64,000 nt of DNA from Chrysoporthe austroafricana (GCA_001051155.2 JYIP02000010.1:744001-808000); one strand, 5' to 3'; positions 32,501 through 44,386 are shown, counted from the stretch's first letter. Made by a program: numbers and translations. Notes: a model not told the origin generated them from the sequence alone.

Positions 32501-35500
32501 GGGTATTTGTTAAATACTGAGCCGAATTATTTTCTGGCATATTTATGCTATAGGAGCTATATTTCCTTGTGGTTCTATAATCCGTATTTCTTTGTATTGC
32601 TCCGTACTTGACCGTTTTTCTATTAATCGATAGTTATTTATAATCTTGGTCCGTCTTTAACCTTTATCTAGAAATTCAAGGTATCCGTAACCTTTCCCTA
32701 TATTATGGCTTGTTTTTCAGCCCTAGGAATACTTGTAAGCCTGTTTGAGCGCATTTCTCTTATATTGTCCTCAGTAACTAAGTCTTTTCCTTTCCTGGTA
32801 ATTGCGACCTTCTCGGTAAGTACGGCTTATTCCTATAAGATCTGGCCAGTAATTCAATCAATTCGAGAGTTATGCTTTTTAAGCTAAGGTATTCCCAAGA
32901 TTAACTTATACTATACTGTATTTGTAATATCGAAAGCAACGCTTATCGTAAGGCTTTGGATCGAGATAAGTAAATAATCAATTTCCATATCGATTATACC
33001 TAAGTTATATATAACCGACTTTCCTTCTATAGTATTGAGCTTATAGGAATCCTTCTTTTATATCCAAGGAAGTCGTTCCCTATTAACGATTTCGGGCGAA
33101 ATGAAATTTCCTTATACGCCGCTATCTAATAATGCGCTATATCGTTATCTTTTAATATATGCATCCAGAATAATATGCTCTTCGTCCTTTTTAGTAGTAG
33201 CATATAGGGACCTCGTAATCCTGATCGGCTGTTATCCCATTACAAGCGATCCTTCCTTTTTAGGGTTTTCTGGGCGTTTCTCGCTACTTGCTATGCTAGC
33301 CTTCTTGCTTAAGCGTAGCTTCGCTGCCGATTCTTCTCGATTTTCTGCAGCCTATGCCATTCTTTAGCCTTGTCCTATATATATATAGAATATGCTATTA
33401 TATAGCATTATCCTTATATAGTTCTTCCATCCATGCATGCTCGTAAGCAGTTATCGGATAGCCTTATATATGCATTGTTATTTTCGATATGCAGGACTTT
33501 TTTGAATCTTCCCCTTCCTTCTATAACGGGATGGATCAATTAATCCTATTCCTTAAATGGAAACCAATCTTGTTTAACTTTCTTGCTGAAATATATCTGG
33601 CAGTTATAATAAATATAGCTAATCCAGGCAAGTTCATAATATCGAAAGTATAAGTAATTAATCCTTCCGTCTTCCTAGAATAGGCATTCGCTATTCTGGA
33701 ATAGTATGCCTTAAAGGAATTCCTTTATTGTAAGCTTATAAATGATATGCTTTATTTCCGTATATTTGGATATCCATTTATTACAATTTTGGCAATTCTT
33801 CTGCTAATAATGAGTCGTTTCTTTTGATAATTCTTCATTAGGGACTGGAATTGGTAGGTTATCTGGCTGTCTATCGGGGTATGCCGATTCTTCGATAGTA
33901 ATGCTAGGTATTAAGGATTCTAGTTTCATAATGCCGATTTCCTTTTCTACTATATTGCTCCATTATCGCTCCAGATAATAATTTAAAGGGTATTTTCCTA
34001 AATCTTCTTCGTTTCGTAAAGGTCTTTCGCTAGAGCAATCGGAATTATTATCCTGGATAATAGTATCGTAAAATAGGCCTTTCTTGCCTATAGCGAGTTG
34101 CTATTATCCCTGAAGCTTGCATAGGAACTATCCTGAACTTTCCTTTTCCGAAAAGTATAGTAAGCAATAATCCTAATAGCAGGCTATCCAGCTTATGCTA
34201 TTATAATCAGAGTCCGTTGCTTGCTTCAGTAGGATATTTTTATCTAGCTAATTGGGTTCCTATTGCCAAGCGATATTAAGCTATTTCTCTAGGACTGGCT
34301 TCCATTTTCGCTTCCTTTTTCCTTATTAATAATTGCAAGCGATATAGCCTTTCTTGCCGCAATTATAATAAGTAACCCCTTTGCATTATTCGCATATAAG
34401 GGCATTTAATTCTATAGGCTTAGTATATATAATACCTGAATAAGCCGTACTGTTCTTGCCTTTATATTAGAACTTGCGCTTCCCAGTATTTGGCTGATAT
34501 TATAAGACGGTACTGTAATTCTTCTGCCGTTATTGCTATCGTTCGTACAGTCGGTTATTAATACGGACTGCTTTATTGATAAACTTACTAAATTCTTCGG
34601 ATCGATCTTCCTTGTAAAGTTCGTCTTTGATTTCTTCCTTAAGTCTTGCGTAATAAGCATCTATGAGAGGTTCGTCCTTATAGTCGAAGTGAGCGACAAT
34701 CTGTCGGAATTTCGCTATATAGTCCGCAGCCGAACCGGTCTATCGAAATGCCTCTAGCTGCCGTATTGCAATTCGTCATTCATCCGGGTTTCCAAAAGTC
34801 TTAATGAAAGTTATTTCGAAATTGGCATAGCGCTGGAAGATGCGCTTGGTATCTTCCGAGCGAAATTCTTCAGTATTGTTTAAATAGTCGCGAAAAGTCG
34901 GCTCCTATTACTGGAAAGCCGTTCTTTCAAGATAACTTCCCGCGAAATCGATCTTGTTATAAGTAGTTCTGAACTGGGTTCTATAATGCTTGAAATAGGC
35001 TTTGAGTTGCGTCAAGAAGGCCTGGAAGTCTTCCCGAATGCCTTTATACGGGCCGGGTTTGTCAAGCTTGAAAGCCCTGGCTTGCTGGAAGGCATTGAGG
35101 CGGATGATTTCGTTCTTGATTTCCTCAAATTGCTAGTACAGAGCCATATTTTGCTACTAGAATTGTTCGTTAGTAAAGACGACCGGAATTTCTTCCTGGA
35201 AGGCCTGGTTATTGGACGAAAACGGGATCTGGGGCGCTATTGTATCCTGAATATTGCTTAAGGGGTATATATTGAACCGATCTTGAATAAGAGTTATCAA
35301 AATATTATAAATGCTGCAGCAAATCCTAAGATATATTATAGGGTTAAAGGGTTTATGCTAATAAGAGCGGTACTAAGTATAGCTTTGAGTTTCAGGACAA
35401 AATTATTAAATTTCGCAATGTTTATAAGCCAATGTGGCTATTAATAATAGGGTTCAATTGATACTTAGATTGATAACTGAAGAATTACTTATTTATTTAA

Positions 35501-35713
35501 TCGGGGAATTCTTCTATTCTTATATATCTGGTTCCTTATCCTTGGCCTATAATTGCCCGATAGGGCTTACTGCTGCTTACCGGGCTTCAGTAAGCTGGGC
35601 TGAGCCTTCGTAACCCTAACCCTAACTTATATAATCCTTGCGGGGTACGTATTTCATTCTGTTAGCTTGATCCCGAGCCGGGGTTTGTCCTTCTTGTATG
35701 TTGGTCCATAACA
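29503..35713 (-). mobile_element. copy B: chromovirus lacking its 3' end, inverted relative to copy A
   Basis: Reverse complement of copy A from the end of its pol region to its 5' LTR. Its internal part (29,503-35,302) is 5,800 nt against about 5,797 nt for the matching part of A (22,585-28,381), so almost no net indels separate them. On the minus strand I can read gag blocks near 34,740-35,260 and recognise the integrase (about 30,000-30,900), reverse transcriptase (31,400-32,300) and protease (about 33,100). It lacks the last ~700 nt of the internal region and the 3' LTR: it stops abruptly at the last base of A's 3' LTR. Stop codons throughout show RIP. Confidence 0.88.
35303..35713 (-). 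repeat. 5' LTR of copy B
   Basis: On the minus strand it begins TGTTATGGACCAACATACAAG at 35,713 and ends GCATTTATAATA at 35,303 (411 bp). It is the least mutated start of this family in the window and shows the inverted terminal TGTTAT...ATAATA (originally ATAACA). TAACCCTAACCCTAAC at 35,611-35,626 is the telomere-like motif also found in copy A's LTRs. Confidence 0.88.
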
Positions 35714-36092
35714 AATAAGCAGGCGACTATGCTTATAGGTTTTGAGGTCTATTTGGGTGGTTTCGGGATTTGCAAGGTCGGAAATTCGCTATAGCTAGAG
35801 TTAGGGGCTAAGATTAATTTCGGGCTGAATTCGGATAAAGGGGCTAATAAATAGCTATTTGCATCGTATTAATATCTAGTATACAAAAGCCCGCAATTCT
35901 TCCAGTAATCTTGCGGTATTGCTTTATTAGCTATATATTATTATTTCCGAAAGCAGCCTTCCTATATATTTCATTTATATAAAGGTTATGCTTTAACCCG
36001 AACGTTATCCTTCCTATTCCGACTTTTGTTACTGTTAACTTTATGCTACCTTATCAGCATTAATTAACTTTGGAATTATAATTTCAATTTAT
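35714..36092. other. AT-rich spacer after copy B
   Basis: About 380 bp with no clear reading frame or repeat. It separates the retrotransposon cluster from the block of degraded accessory genes. Confidence 0.4.
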
Positions 36093-36810
36093 TTTAATAA
36101 CCTGGCTGTAAAAGAACTCGCCAACCAAGTATGCAACTATTTCAGAATTATATACCGGTTTCGTATCGAATATATAGCTTTCGATATAATCCCTAACAAC
36201 TCGATTCTAGTATGCTTCCTAAATACCGGGGGCAAAAAGGCGTAGCATGCTTTTAATATTATCGAACGATATAGCCGTATTTAGGGGCATTATTACAGAA
36301 AGCGCTTTATTGCATACCAGAGATTATTAGACAAGATTAAATATATAGATTCAGAATTACAGAAACGGCTAGCATACAAAGTCCAATCCAGCCTTGATAT
36401 AGAAATATGCAATCGTTTCGCCCAATATTTCCAGCGCAAGAAAACCCAAAAGCTTCGTAAGTCAATCGGCTTAATTAAACTTAGGGCTAGAATAGGGCTA
36501 ACAAGATACAGTTATGCAAACTGGCAACTAGACTAGCAACTATATTGGCAGCGACTAAGCTCCTTACGACTAGTTCTCAAGAAATTAGCCTCCTAACGAC
36601 CTTTCCGAAAGCGCTATATAGACTGGCGACTAGACTGGCAACCATATTAGTAGCGACCAAGCTCTTTACGACCAGTTCCTAAGAGACTAGCCCTTTAATA
36701 ACCCTTCCGAAAGCGCTATACAAACTGGCAACCAGACTAGCGACTATACTAATAACGACTAAGCTCTTTATAACTAGTTCCCAAGAGACCAAGCCAATAG
36801 CATTATATAA
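36093..36810 (+). pseudogene. unrecognised degraded ORF with 34-residue tandem repeats
   Basis: A single frame reads NNLAVKELANQVCNYFRIIY, later ELQKRLAYKVQSSLDIEICN and RKSIGLIKLRARIGLTRYSY, interrupted only by TAG/TAA codons, then enters a tandem repeat of 102 bp (34 codons; NWQLD...SLRLVLKKLA...RPFRKRY). The non-repetitive part is basic and helical and resembles uncharacterised fungal proteins; I assign no function. Because 102 is a multiple of three, the repeats stay in frame, which supports past coding use. Confidence 0.5.
36511..36796 (+). repeat. 102-bp tandem repeat, about 2.8 copies
   Basis: Units start at 36,511, 36,613 and 36,715, each containing a form of CTGGCAACTAGACTAGCAAC and CTTTCCGAAAGCGCTAT. 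Copies differ mainly by C/T and G/A transitions, as expected after RIP on duplicated DNA. Coding in frame (34 residues per unit). Confidence 0.85.
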
Positions 36811-36819
36811 AATAGCAAT

Positions 36820-37452
36820 ATGGGTTCGGAATTCGATACTTTATTGGATAATCTAATATTTATATTCGATATAAATGCCGGCATATACTGGGATAATTAT
36901 ATCAATATTAGTATAGTATATACGGATTTATTTATCAAATTCTTATTTTCGCTATCGTCAAGTCTTGGGTTAATAATTAAAAGGTATTTTCGAGGCTATA
37001 AACGATTTGCTAAAATCGAAATGCTCTTTCCGAACGATAGCAATAGCGATGGATATTCTCTGAAAGTAATTATAGCGAAGGAATATATTAGTCTTGTAGC
37101 GGAAATACTCTTCCAGTACAAGATCGAAATCCATAGCAGCATTATCTATCTCGGCTAAGGCGATATTCTGATCGAGTTGCTAACGTTATTACTCTTATAT
37201 ACCGCAAAGGAAGACAGGCTAAAGAGCTTCTTAAGGGAAATGATCTATAAAGGACTAGATCTAAATAAAGTACTATTCAATATTACGATAGTCTTGCCGA
37301 GCGATAATAGGGAAAACGCTGTTTTCCAAATGCTTTTGGACAGAAAGATTAGGGTTATAATTCGGGATTTGCTTTTCCCCCAAAATGCTAGCTAGTTTCT
37401 ATACGATAAAGGAGATCTTCCGATATATTTGCTATATCTATTGAAATATTGA
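36820..37452 (+). pseudogene. degraded ORF, probably ankyrin-repeat-like
   Basis: The frame starting MGSEFDTLLDNLIFIFDINA runs to 37,158, meets a TAA and continues in frame (ILIELLTLLLLYTAKEDRLK, then MIYKGLDLNKVLFNITIVL and FQMLLDRKIRVIIRDLL) to 37,452. The alternating helix pattern and LLxxGLDLNKVL-type segments resemble ankyrin repeats in fungal accessory proteins, but no unit is clean. It ends just before the convergent ankyrin pseudogene at 37,463. Confidence 0.45.
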
Positions 37453-37462
37453 ACTCCTTATA

Positions 37463-38560
37463 TTACTGCTTACAATTTATATTATAAGGCAAACCAATAT
37501 CCAAATCCGCGCTATACGCTCGCAATAAATCGATTATTTCTATATTGCTTTGCCGAAGCGCGAGCTGTATTGCAGGTCTTCCTAGCTCTATTTTCATATT
37601 TATATCCGTGCTATATTCTAGAAAAACTCGAGCGGCCTTGTAATGGTCCGAAAGGATAGTAGCCGCGAATAGCGTATCTAGAAAGCTGTTCTGAAAGTTG
37701 ATATACGCCCTTGCCGGTATTCCGAGCAAAAGTAAGAAGAAAGTATCGCTATTAGGTCCTAGCCCCGCGGCAATATGCAATACTGTCTGTCCGAGATAAT
37801 CGAGTAGATAAGGATCTATACTGTTATTTAGCAGCCGTATAACAATTGCGACCTTTTCCCCTATTATAAAACGGGATAAAAGGGTTTGCAAGATAAAGAA
37901 GAGAAGAGGATTACCGCTCGTATTAAGGATAATGGCGTTGAAATCGATATACTGGCTAAGCAATAGGATATCGACTATATATATCCCTTGAAAATAGGCC
38001 TCGTAGAGAACCTAGTAGTAGGTTAGTATAAGTCCGATTCCTATACCGATAAGGCTGCGCATTCGGTCCGCTTCCCTAGCTAAGATAGCGGTAGCAAAGG
38101 CAAGTAATTCGCGCTTATCCGTACGCAAGTCGGGCTAAAGCGTAAGTGAATCTGAAATAGATATGAGTGAAAGTAGTAGCGAAGTCCGGGAGGTTATAAT
38201 AAGTCGGTAGCGCATATCTCTCAGCCGGCTTTCCGTAAGTAGGAATAGCTGCCTTATAGGATAGCGTCCGCTATAAGCCAGAATCCAGATACTTGCTTTT
38301 AGAATTCGGGCGTTCGCATCTATAATTCCGGAAACTGAAACTGAATACTTGCTTGCCGGAATGTAAAATGGCAGAATAAGCCTGAAAGATCCAGGATCGG
38401 TACGAGGTTAGCAATATTCAATAAGATTGGAAGCCAATTAACGCTCGTTTAATTGGCAGAACCTTTGGAAAGTTTCAAATTCGGGGTAGCCTTGCTTATA
38501 TATATGGATAGATATTACTATTGCAAGTTCTTAAGTTGAAAATCGTACGAAAGCGGCGTA
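37463..38560 (-). pseudogene. ankyrin-repeat protein, RIP-degraded
   Basis: The last 167 codons are open (37,963-37,463): YLGQTVLHIAAGLG, then DTLFAATILSDHYKAARVFL, EYSTDINMKIELGRPAIQLA, LRQSNIEIIDLLRAYSADLD. These are two to three typical ankyrin repeats (TxLHxAA, LLxxxADxxxx). Upstream to about 38,560 the same frame can be followed across a few TAG codons (DKRELLAFATAILAREADRM, RRLIITSR-like segments). Ankyrin repeats mediate protein binding; long ankyrin proteins are expanded in many filamentous fungi. The N-terminal effector domain, if any, is not recognised. Confidence 0.75.
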
Positions 38561-39508
38561 CTTACGGATAGCAGGAAGCGGGGGATAATAGGCTAAAGCT
38601 ATTGGCGAATTCATTCTAATTATCGGCCTGACTTTGCATTAGATCAAAATATACGGTATTTTATAAAAGATAAGGCTTTTTTCTTCTTATAATTTCCAGT
38701 ATAAGGGAAGAATTATAGGGAATGCATATGCAAATAATCACTTGGATTTATATTTGTATAATAAGATATACGGTTAATTTGAGTAAATAGAAAAATAAAG
38801 ATCGAAAAAGAATTTAATTCTGGAAAAGGAGCAATCTAGAAAGTAGAAAAGGAAATAATATGCTTATCCTAGCGCTAATAATTGCATAAAGCCCTCGCAC
38901 GCATTTGAAAGTTGTATTTATCCCATTTCCTATTCGTAAGCGCAATATACTGCAAGTATGCCTGTTCTGGAACCAGTCGAGGCTTAAATGGGTTTTCTTG
39001 CCCCGATTTGTACTAGTATTCCTGCATATGCCTTTGCATGCTGCCCCAAACCGCTTCAGTATCTGACTTACTATGCTATTGAAACCTTTTTAGCAATTCT
39101 AAGCGCAAGTAATATATTGGATTTGCTTGCAATTGCGTTACGTATACCGGTATGCTTGTTATTCCAGTAATTTCGGGTTTCCTTACTCTTTTCTTTTTCA
39201 GCTTGTATAGCTTCTTGATATTCGTTAAGCGCCCGCTTTTCGGTTTGGCGAAAGGGTTAAGTCCGCCTTAACGAATTCCGTATTCTTTATACGATACGGT
39301 AAAATGCCTTATCCAGCCTTCTATATTTAGCGAAAGAAGCTTAATAACTATCTTGCCTCTTATAGCTAAAGACCTTGCAACCTTAACGCGTACCTTTATA
39401 TAACGATTATACGTATTTCTGATATCGGGGTTGCGGAATTTAATATAAATATTCGCATTATTATTATCAGACAATAATAAAGATAAATCCTAATTATCCG
39501 GATTATCC

Positions 39509-39621
39509 GGGTCGTTTGGAAGGTTGATTGGGTTATTTGGAAGATTGACCGGGTTATTTGAAAGGTTGGCCGGGTTATTTGGAAAGTTGGCTAGGTTATT
39601 TGGAAGGTTAACCGGGTTATT
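39509..39621 (-). repeat. 21-bp coding tandem repeat, five copies
   Basis: Consensus on the plus strand GGGTTATTTGGAAGGTTGNCC, units at 39,509, 39,530, 39,551, 39,572 and 39,593, partial at 39,614. On the minus strand each encodes a heptad of the type NNPxNLP. Variation is mostly by transitions. Confidence 0.85.
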
Positions 39622-40432
39622 CCTTTCCTGCAAAAACTAGTTAATATACGGATTATACCCAGAGTTATTATACGGGTTACTTGCATTATTCGTATTACCC
39701 ATATTGTACGTATTACCCGTATTATACGGACTATCCGTATTATATGCGCTATCCGTATTATATATATCGTATGCGCTAACCGTATTTTCCGGATTCAGGT
39801 CGATTAGGTTGCCATTTCTATATGCAAACCCTGTATCTAGTATATCTATATCTTTCGATATACGGTTTTTAGAGCTTGAATTCTATTTAGAATTAAGACG
39901 GGCATTTGTAAAATAGTTCTTAATTGCTTCAGTATTTATATGCTCTAATTAAGCCTGCATATCGGTTCTACCGCTTTGAGGTTCTTAGCTATTAGCTTGC
40001 TAGCTATTTCTATTAGCTGCAATATTATAGCTATTTGCTTGGTAACCAGCTTGCACTTAGTTATTACTACTTCTTATATAATAGCCTCTTTGATTGTTAT
40101 TTCCCTGACTTTGATTGGCATATATATTATATGCATTAATTTGACTGGCTTGGTTATTCCTTATTTCTGAATTCGCTAGTGCTTATCGACTTGCAAATAG
40201 TTCAGAAGTTTTCGCAAGGGGTAGTATATTCCTATTAAGGCTTATACTTGAGAATATTTTGTTAATAGTATTATTTATACTATTGAAAATAGATATAGCG
40301 CTGCTTGCGATATTATTTTGCAGTAGCTGTACTGCAAGATTTAGCGCGGGTGCTAATGCAGCGCTGCCTGCAATATTTGTTTGAAATGCTATTCCAGGAA
40401 TAGCTTCTGTAGTATTTGAAAGTTCTGAATAA

Positions 40433-40969
40433 TTGCCTTGCTATCCATACGGGAGAATGTTTTGCGTATTAATAGCAGAGTTAATATTTTTAGACGGCGG
40501 CGGCGGGGTGCCTTTTACTTGCAAGGCATGGCCTGGAGCTGGAGCTGGAAGATTGCGAGGAGGTGGAGGAGGTCTAGGGGCTGGAAAAGGTCTAGGGGCT
40601 GGAAGAAGTCTAGGGGCTGGAAGAAGTTTAGGAGCCGGGGGAGGTCTGGAAGGCTCTGGACGGTTGCCCCGCTATCCATACGAGAGAATGTTTTGTATAT
40701 TAATAGCAGAATTAATGTTTTTAAATAGCAGCAGCGGAATGTCTTCTACTTGCAAGGCATGGCCTGGAACTGGAGCTGGAAGATTGCGAGGAGGTAGAGG
40801 AAGTCCAGGGGCTAAAAGAGGTCCAGGAGCCGGGGGAGATCTGGAAGGCTCTAGACAGTTATCCTGCTATCTATACGAGAGAATATTTTATATACTAATA
40901 GCAGAATCAATATTTTTAAATAGCGGCGGCAGGGTATCTTTTACTTGCAAGGCATGGCCTAGTCGCTAA
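40433..40969 (-). repeat. three-copy long repeat with internal 18-bp units
   Basis: The marker CTATCCATACGGGAGAATGT recurs at 40,441, 40,672 and (changed) 40,867, so unit lengths are 231 and 195 bp; the third copy is cut short. The 36-bp difference equals two 18-bp subunits (GGTCTAGGGGCTGGAAGA type), of which the first copy has four at 40,571-40,642. On the minus strand it encodes Pro/Ala-rich repeats. GC content is locally higher than around it. Confidence 0.8.
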
Positions 40970-41049
40970 TTATTGGAAGCTATGCTAAGAAGCTTGCTCT
41001 CTTCCAAATACTAAAACGACGGAATATAAGTAATTTATAAGAATCGGTA

Positions 41050-42928
41050 CTAAAATTCGAAATTAGAAACTGTAAAATTAGCTCGAAATACTTAGAACTT
41101 AAATAAAATTATAAAAGCATATACCTCTATGCCCTAAACCTAAGAGCTTCAAAGCGGTTTACTTATTATATAGCAAGCATAAAGCCGACCTATTATTACG
41201 CAATTGCAATCGGAAGCCTTATTGCTTTCCTATTATTTAATAAGTACTACAGGAAAATATATGCTATTGCTCGATAGCTTGTATTACATATCAGATACCC
41301 GATTCTGATAACTCGAAACGCGTAAAGCGAATTAGGAATAACTACTTTACAGGCATGCGGCATTATCGTCTTTTTTGCAGCTAATGCTATCATCTGCGCT
41401 TTCGACTTTCCTCGAGGCCTTGCTATTTCTGCAATTATTAACCTCGTCCCGCTATATATTAGAGGCCGTACGAATATCTTTGCAAACGCTCTTAGTATAG
41501 CCTTATATACGTATTATTTAGCACATTACTGGCTCGGTAGGGTTATTGTAATAGAAGCTATTCTTTATAGCGTTTTACGGTAGCGTGCTCTGGACTTTAG
41601 CATTCTGGCCGGGAAACTCAGTATTTCCGCTGCTGGAGCTCTGATAATTATTATAGTCTTTTCAATATTTCCATTCCGAAAGCGAAACCCTAATATCTTT
41701 CGTTATTCTTATTTAGCGTTCGCTATAATCGCTTTCGGGATATCGACCGGATATATCTTGCTCTTGATACGCTTGAAATCCTTTATTACTATCCTTTGCC
41801 TTTTTAGCGGGGCTCTTTTCATAATCTCGACCGCGATAATGATATTGCGGAAAATATATCGAAAGCGCGCATATATAGTTCAGTCAGCTATATTAGACGA
41901 AATCGCTCAAATCTGGATACGATCCAATTATAGAATTAAGACCCGTCCGGGCATTTATTTTTACGTGCGATTTCCGGATTTATTGTTTCGATACCGCTTT
42001 CAGAGCTACTTATTACTAGTTACATTTTGGGATCCAGAATCCAAAGATTGGACGCAAGATTTCTCTTTCATTATCTATTAGCCTAGTATAGTTCCGGCAT
42101 TAAGTCGGATGCTCCAAAAAGACAATTCTATAGACGTAATCCTTAACGGTCCGTATAGCTAGAATTTCCAAATAGGACATTTCGACCTTGTTATGCTCGT
42201 TATAGAAAGCGTTAGTATCGCTAGAATGCTGCTTTATATCTTATCGCTTATAAAGAGGCGGAAATATAACAAACAGGATAGCAGCTGCAGCTATAGTCTT
42301 TATAGTGATAAAATGCGTAAAGTTGACTTGATCTGGAAATTGGATGCGAATATTCAACCTTTATAGGTTTCGGTACATTTGAGGGCCCTGTGCGATATTA
42401 AGGTGGGGAAGGGGAAAGGCGGAGCGAAGCTGCAAAGCATTTTACGAGTAAGTCGCTCTTATTATCTGGCCGGGATTTTATCTAATCTTCTGAAAAGGCA
42501 TTCTTGATAATATAAGTACTATATCCGATAAGTTTCGAGCCCAAAGTCTATATTCCCGATAAAGCCGGCTGGATAGAGAAGGAGATTAGTAAATAGGAAT
42601 GGCCAGGCCTACTTTCCGAAACGGTTATAACCGAAACGAAAAATATTGCAAGAGAAGCTATAGTATTGAGTAAGCCCCCTATTTAGAAGGTAATTGAAGA
42701 TATACCCGACTAATTAATTCTAGTATGCGGCAATGGCCTATTTGCTTGCCGGATAAAAGAGATTATTGGCAAAAGTGGAGCTATTGCCGTACGAGAGCTT
42801 GAGTTTAGGCCTTTAAAATACGTATCAATAATAAAGTTGCGTAAGCGGCGATTGCGAGATATAGAATTTGGTATCGATTTTGGGAAATAGTTTAAACTAG
42901 AAAAAGGGAATTCGAAAATTGAATTTTG
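41050..42928 (+). pseudogene. ferric-reductase-like transmembrane protein, RIP-degraded
   Basis: From about 41,125 to 42,480 one frame reads LYALNLRASKRFTYYIASIK, a membrane helix (YYYAIAIGSLIAFLL), RGLAISAIINLVPLYI, TNIFANALSIALYTYYLAHY, WLGRVIVIEAILYSVLR, more helices (AAGALIIIIVFSIFP, YLAFAIIAFGISTGYILL), RPGIYFYVRFPD and the nucleotide-binding-domain segment ILNGPYS...FQIGHFDLVMLVIESVSIARMLLYI. After about 42,540 the frame changes by one and continues with EWPGLLSETVITETKN-type sequence and VCGNGLFACRIKEIIGKSGA near 42,726. This is the order of fungal FRE-like proteins: ferric-reductase-type haem membrane domain, FAD-binding and NAD-binding domains. Family members reduce metal ions or produce superoxide. 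Stops at 41,275, 41,320 and elsewhere are TAG/TAA at expected Trp or Gln positions. Not functional; start uncertain. Confidence 0.75.
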
Positions 42929-43007
42929 AAAACTATTATCTAGAATATACGTACAGATATAATGCTAATTAGAATATAAAGCATGCATTTCATATTATTC
43001 ACTTAAT

Positions 43008-43459
43008 ATGAAATGCCCGTTTTATAGCATAATAAGCGCCTGTTTTAGCTATATAGATCCTCTTTTTCGGAATTATAGCTCCAAGTACTATTGCTCTGGA
43101 TACTACCGCTCTGGGTTCCAGTACCCCCGCTACCCACCTTTTCGTAGCCTACCCCGCCGCTGCCAGCCTCCCCGATATCGATATCCACGACCTTTATTCT
43201 CCCAAGAATATACAGCAAGCCCGGATCGGGAAGCATTACCGACATTATATTCGCGCATTTAGCGCAAACCTTGCTTCTTTACAAGCCGACTATTACAAAC
43301 TTATCATTATGCGAGAAGATACTATAAGGTTTCGGTATAGTATATTATAGTCGTAGAAGAATTTGAGGACGATATAAGTGAAAAAGCAAAGCTGAAACAA
43401 GCAGTCCGTAAACAAAATCTTAAGATATCAAAGCGAGTTCCATACCGAAAAAGGGTTTA
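43008..43459 (+). pseudogene. unrecognised degraded short ORF
   Basis: The frame begins MKCPFYSIISACFSYIDPLF, is Tyr/Pro/Arg-rich to 43,259, passes one TAG and continues RYYKVSVYYIIVVEEFEDDI, SEKAKLKQAVRKQNLKISKR, VPYRKRV to a TAA at about 43,459. The C-terminal charged part looks like real coding sequence, ending in a basic tail. A second frame across 43,250-43,340 is also open, so an intron or indel may lie there. Family unknown. Confidence 0.35.
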
Positions 43460-43888
43460 ATTCCTATTGCTAAAGGTTTAGATATTTCTATAGATCAAAG
43501 AAGAATATATATTATTTCGGTAGCGTTTAAGCGCCGAGAATATTTATAAATAAGGGTAAATACCTATTGCTTAGATCAGGCCAATAATATTGCCCTTATT
43601 ATTAGCGTCCTTTATACTTTATAATATATTTTCCAAATAGCAATAGCGTTTCCTGAATCAATAAATGCAAGTACGAGCCCGGTACGCGCTGCTAAGAGGG
43701 CCGAAATGCCTTTTCAGCTTGCCCTAAGCATTTTCTAGGGAATATAAAAGCCTATCCTATTCCCAAGTTTCCAATACCTGAACTCAAATTCTTTAGAATC
43801 TTTTCAAAATCTAATTATTTACCGATTTTACAACCGATTCTATTATTCACTTAATTATTCTGCAATCTGCTTCAAGTTTCTATACAAG

Positions 43889-44386
43889 ATGCTACCCCGC
43901 AGTACAATAATAGACTCTTATACTATTAATAAGTCTTGGAAAGGGAGAAGCCGAATACTGATAAAGAAAAGAGATAAGATCCGATAAAAGTATTTCGTAC
44001 GAATTATTATACTTATCGAACGAGATGGCGAGCTTTTGGTTTACAAGTTATATGCTAATTTCTTTCCGGGACCTTTCCTAATTACTCTTTCTGCGATACT
44101 TATACCTAATAATTTCATTACTGTTACTTAGCAGAAGCGACAAAGTCCAAGCGAAGTTTCAGATAAAGAGATCTTAGTATTAGCAACTTATAACCCTGCC
44201 CAATGGACAAAGCGTATATATAGCGATATTCTCGACGAGAATATCCTGGGGCATTTGATATCGGCAAATACAATTAAGGAAGGGAATGCAAAAATAAACC
44301 CGGGAAGACCCAAAAGAGTATTTCTTTCTAAAAAAGCTATAGCGGTAACTGTATTAATAACCCAGGGTTATTTCAATATTAAATAA
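43889..44386 (+). pseudogene. unrecognised degraded ORF of about 165 codons
   Basis: Starts MLPRSTIIDSYTINKSWKGR and continues in one frame through two TAA/TAG codons (after KKRDKIR and FITVT, positions where Trp or Gln would fit) with blocks LIERDGELLVYKLYANFFPG, NPAQWTKRIYSDILDENILG and GRPKRVFLSKKAIAVTVLI. The order of beta-rich and helical stretches looks like a compact domain but I do not recognise it. Preserved frame over ~500 nt argues for past coding. Confidence 0.4.

Larger units (their letters stand above)
38870..40969 (-). pseudogene. low-complexity Asn/Pro-rich protein, RIP-degraded, frame mostly preserved
   Basis: Reading from 40,969 down to about 38,870 gives a nearly continuous frame broken by TAG/TAA codons where Gln is expected. 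Order: a Pro-rich region of three long repeats (LPAPAPGHALQVK, PPPPPRNLPAP; 40,969-40,430), a helical segment (ALAPALNLAVQLLQNNIASS), an Asn/Tyr/Gln-rich region (YNTDSPYNTGNTYNMGNTNN), a run of NNPVNLP heptads (39,509-39,620), then a more complex C-terminal domain (IYIKFRNPDIRNTYNRYIKV, KLLSLNIEGWIRHFTV). The composition suggests a disordered scaffold or wall-type protein with a folded C-terminus. I do not recognise the family. The mixed repeat periods (7 and 6 codons) keep the frame. Confidence 0.5.

Noticed and set aside
36511..36796. CRISPR-like spacing in the tandem repeats of this window
   Set aside because: All arrays are contiguous tandem units without unique spacers, and the genome is eukaryotic.
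41758..42081. Stand-alone 107-codon ORF
   Set aside because: It is the stop-free middle of the longer ferric-reductase-like pseudogene, in the same frame as sequence on both sides.
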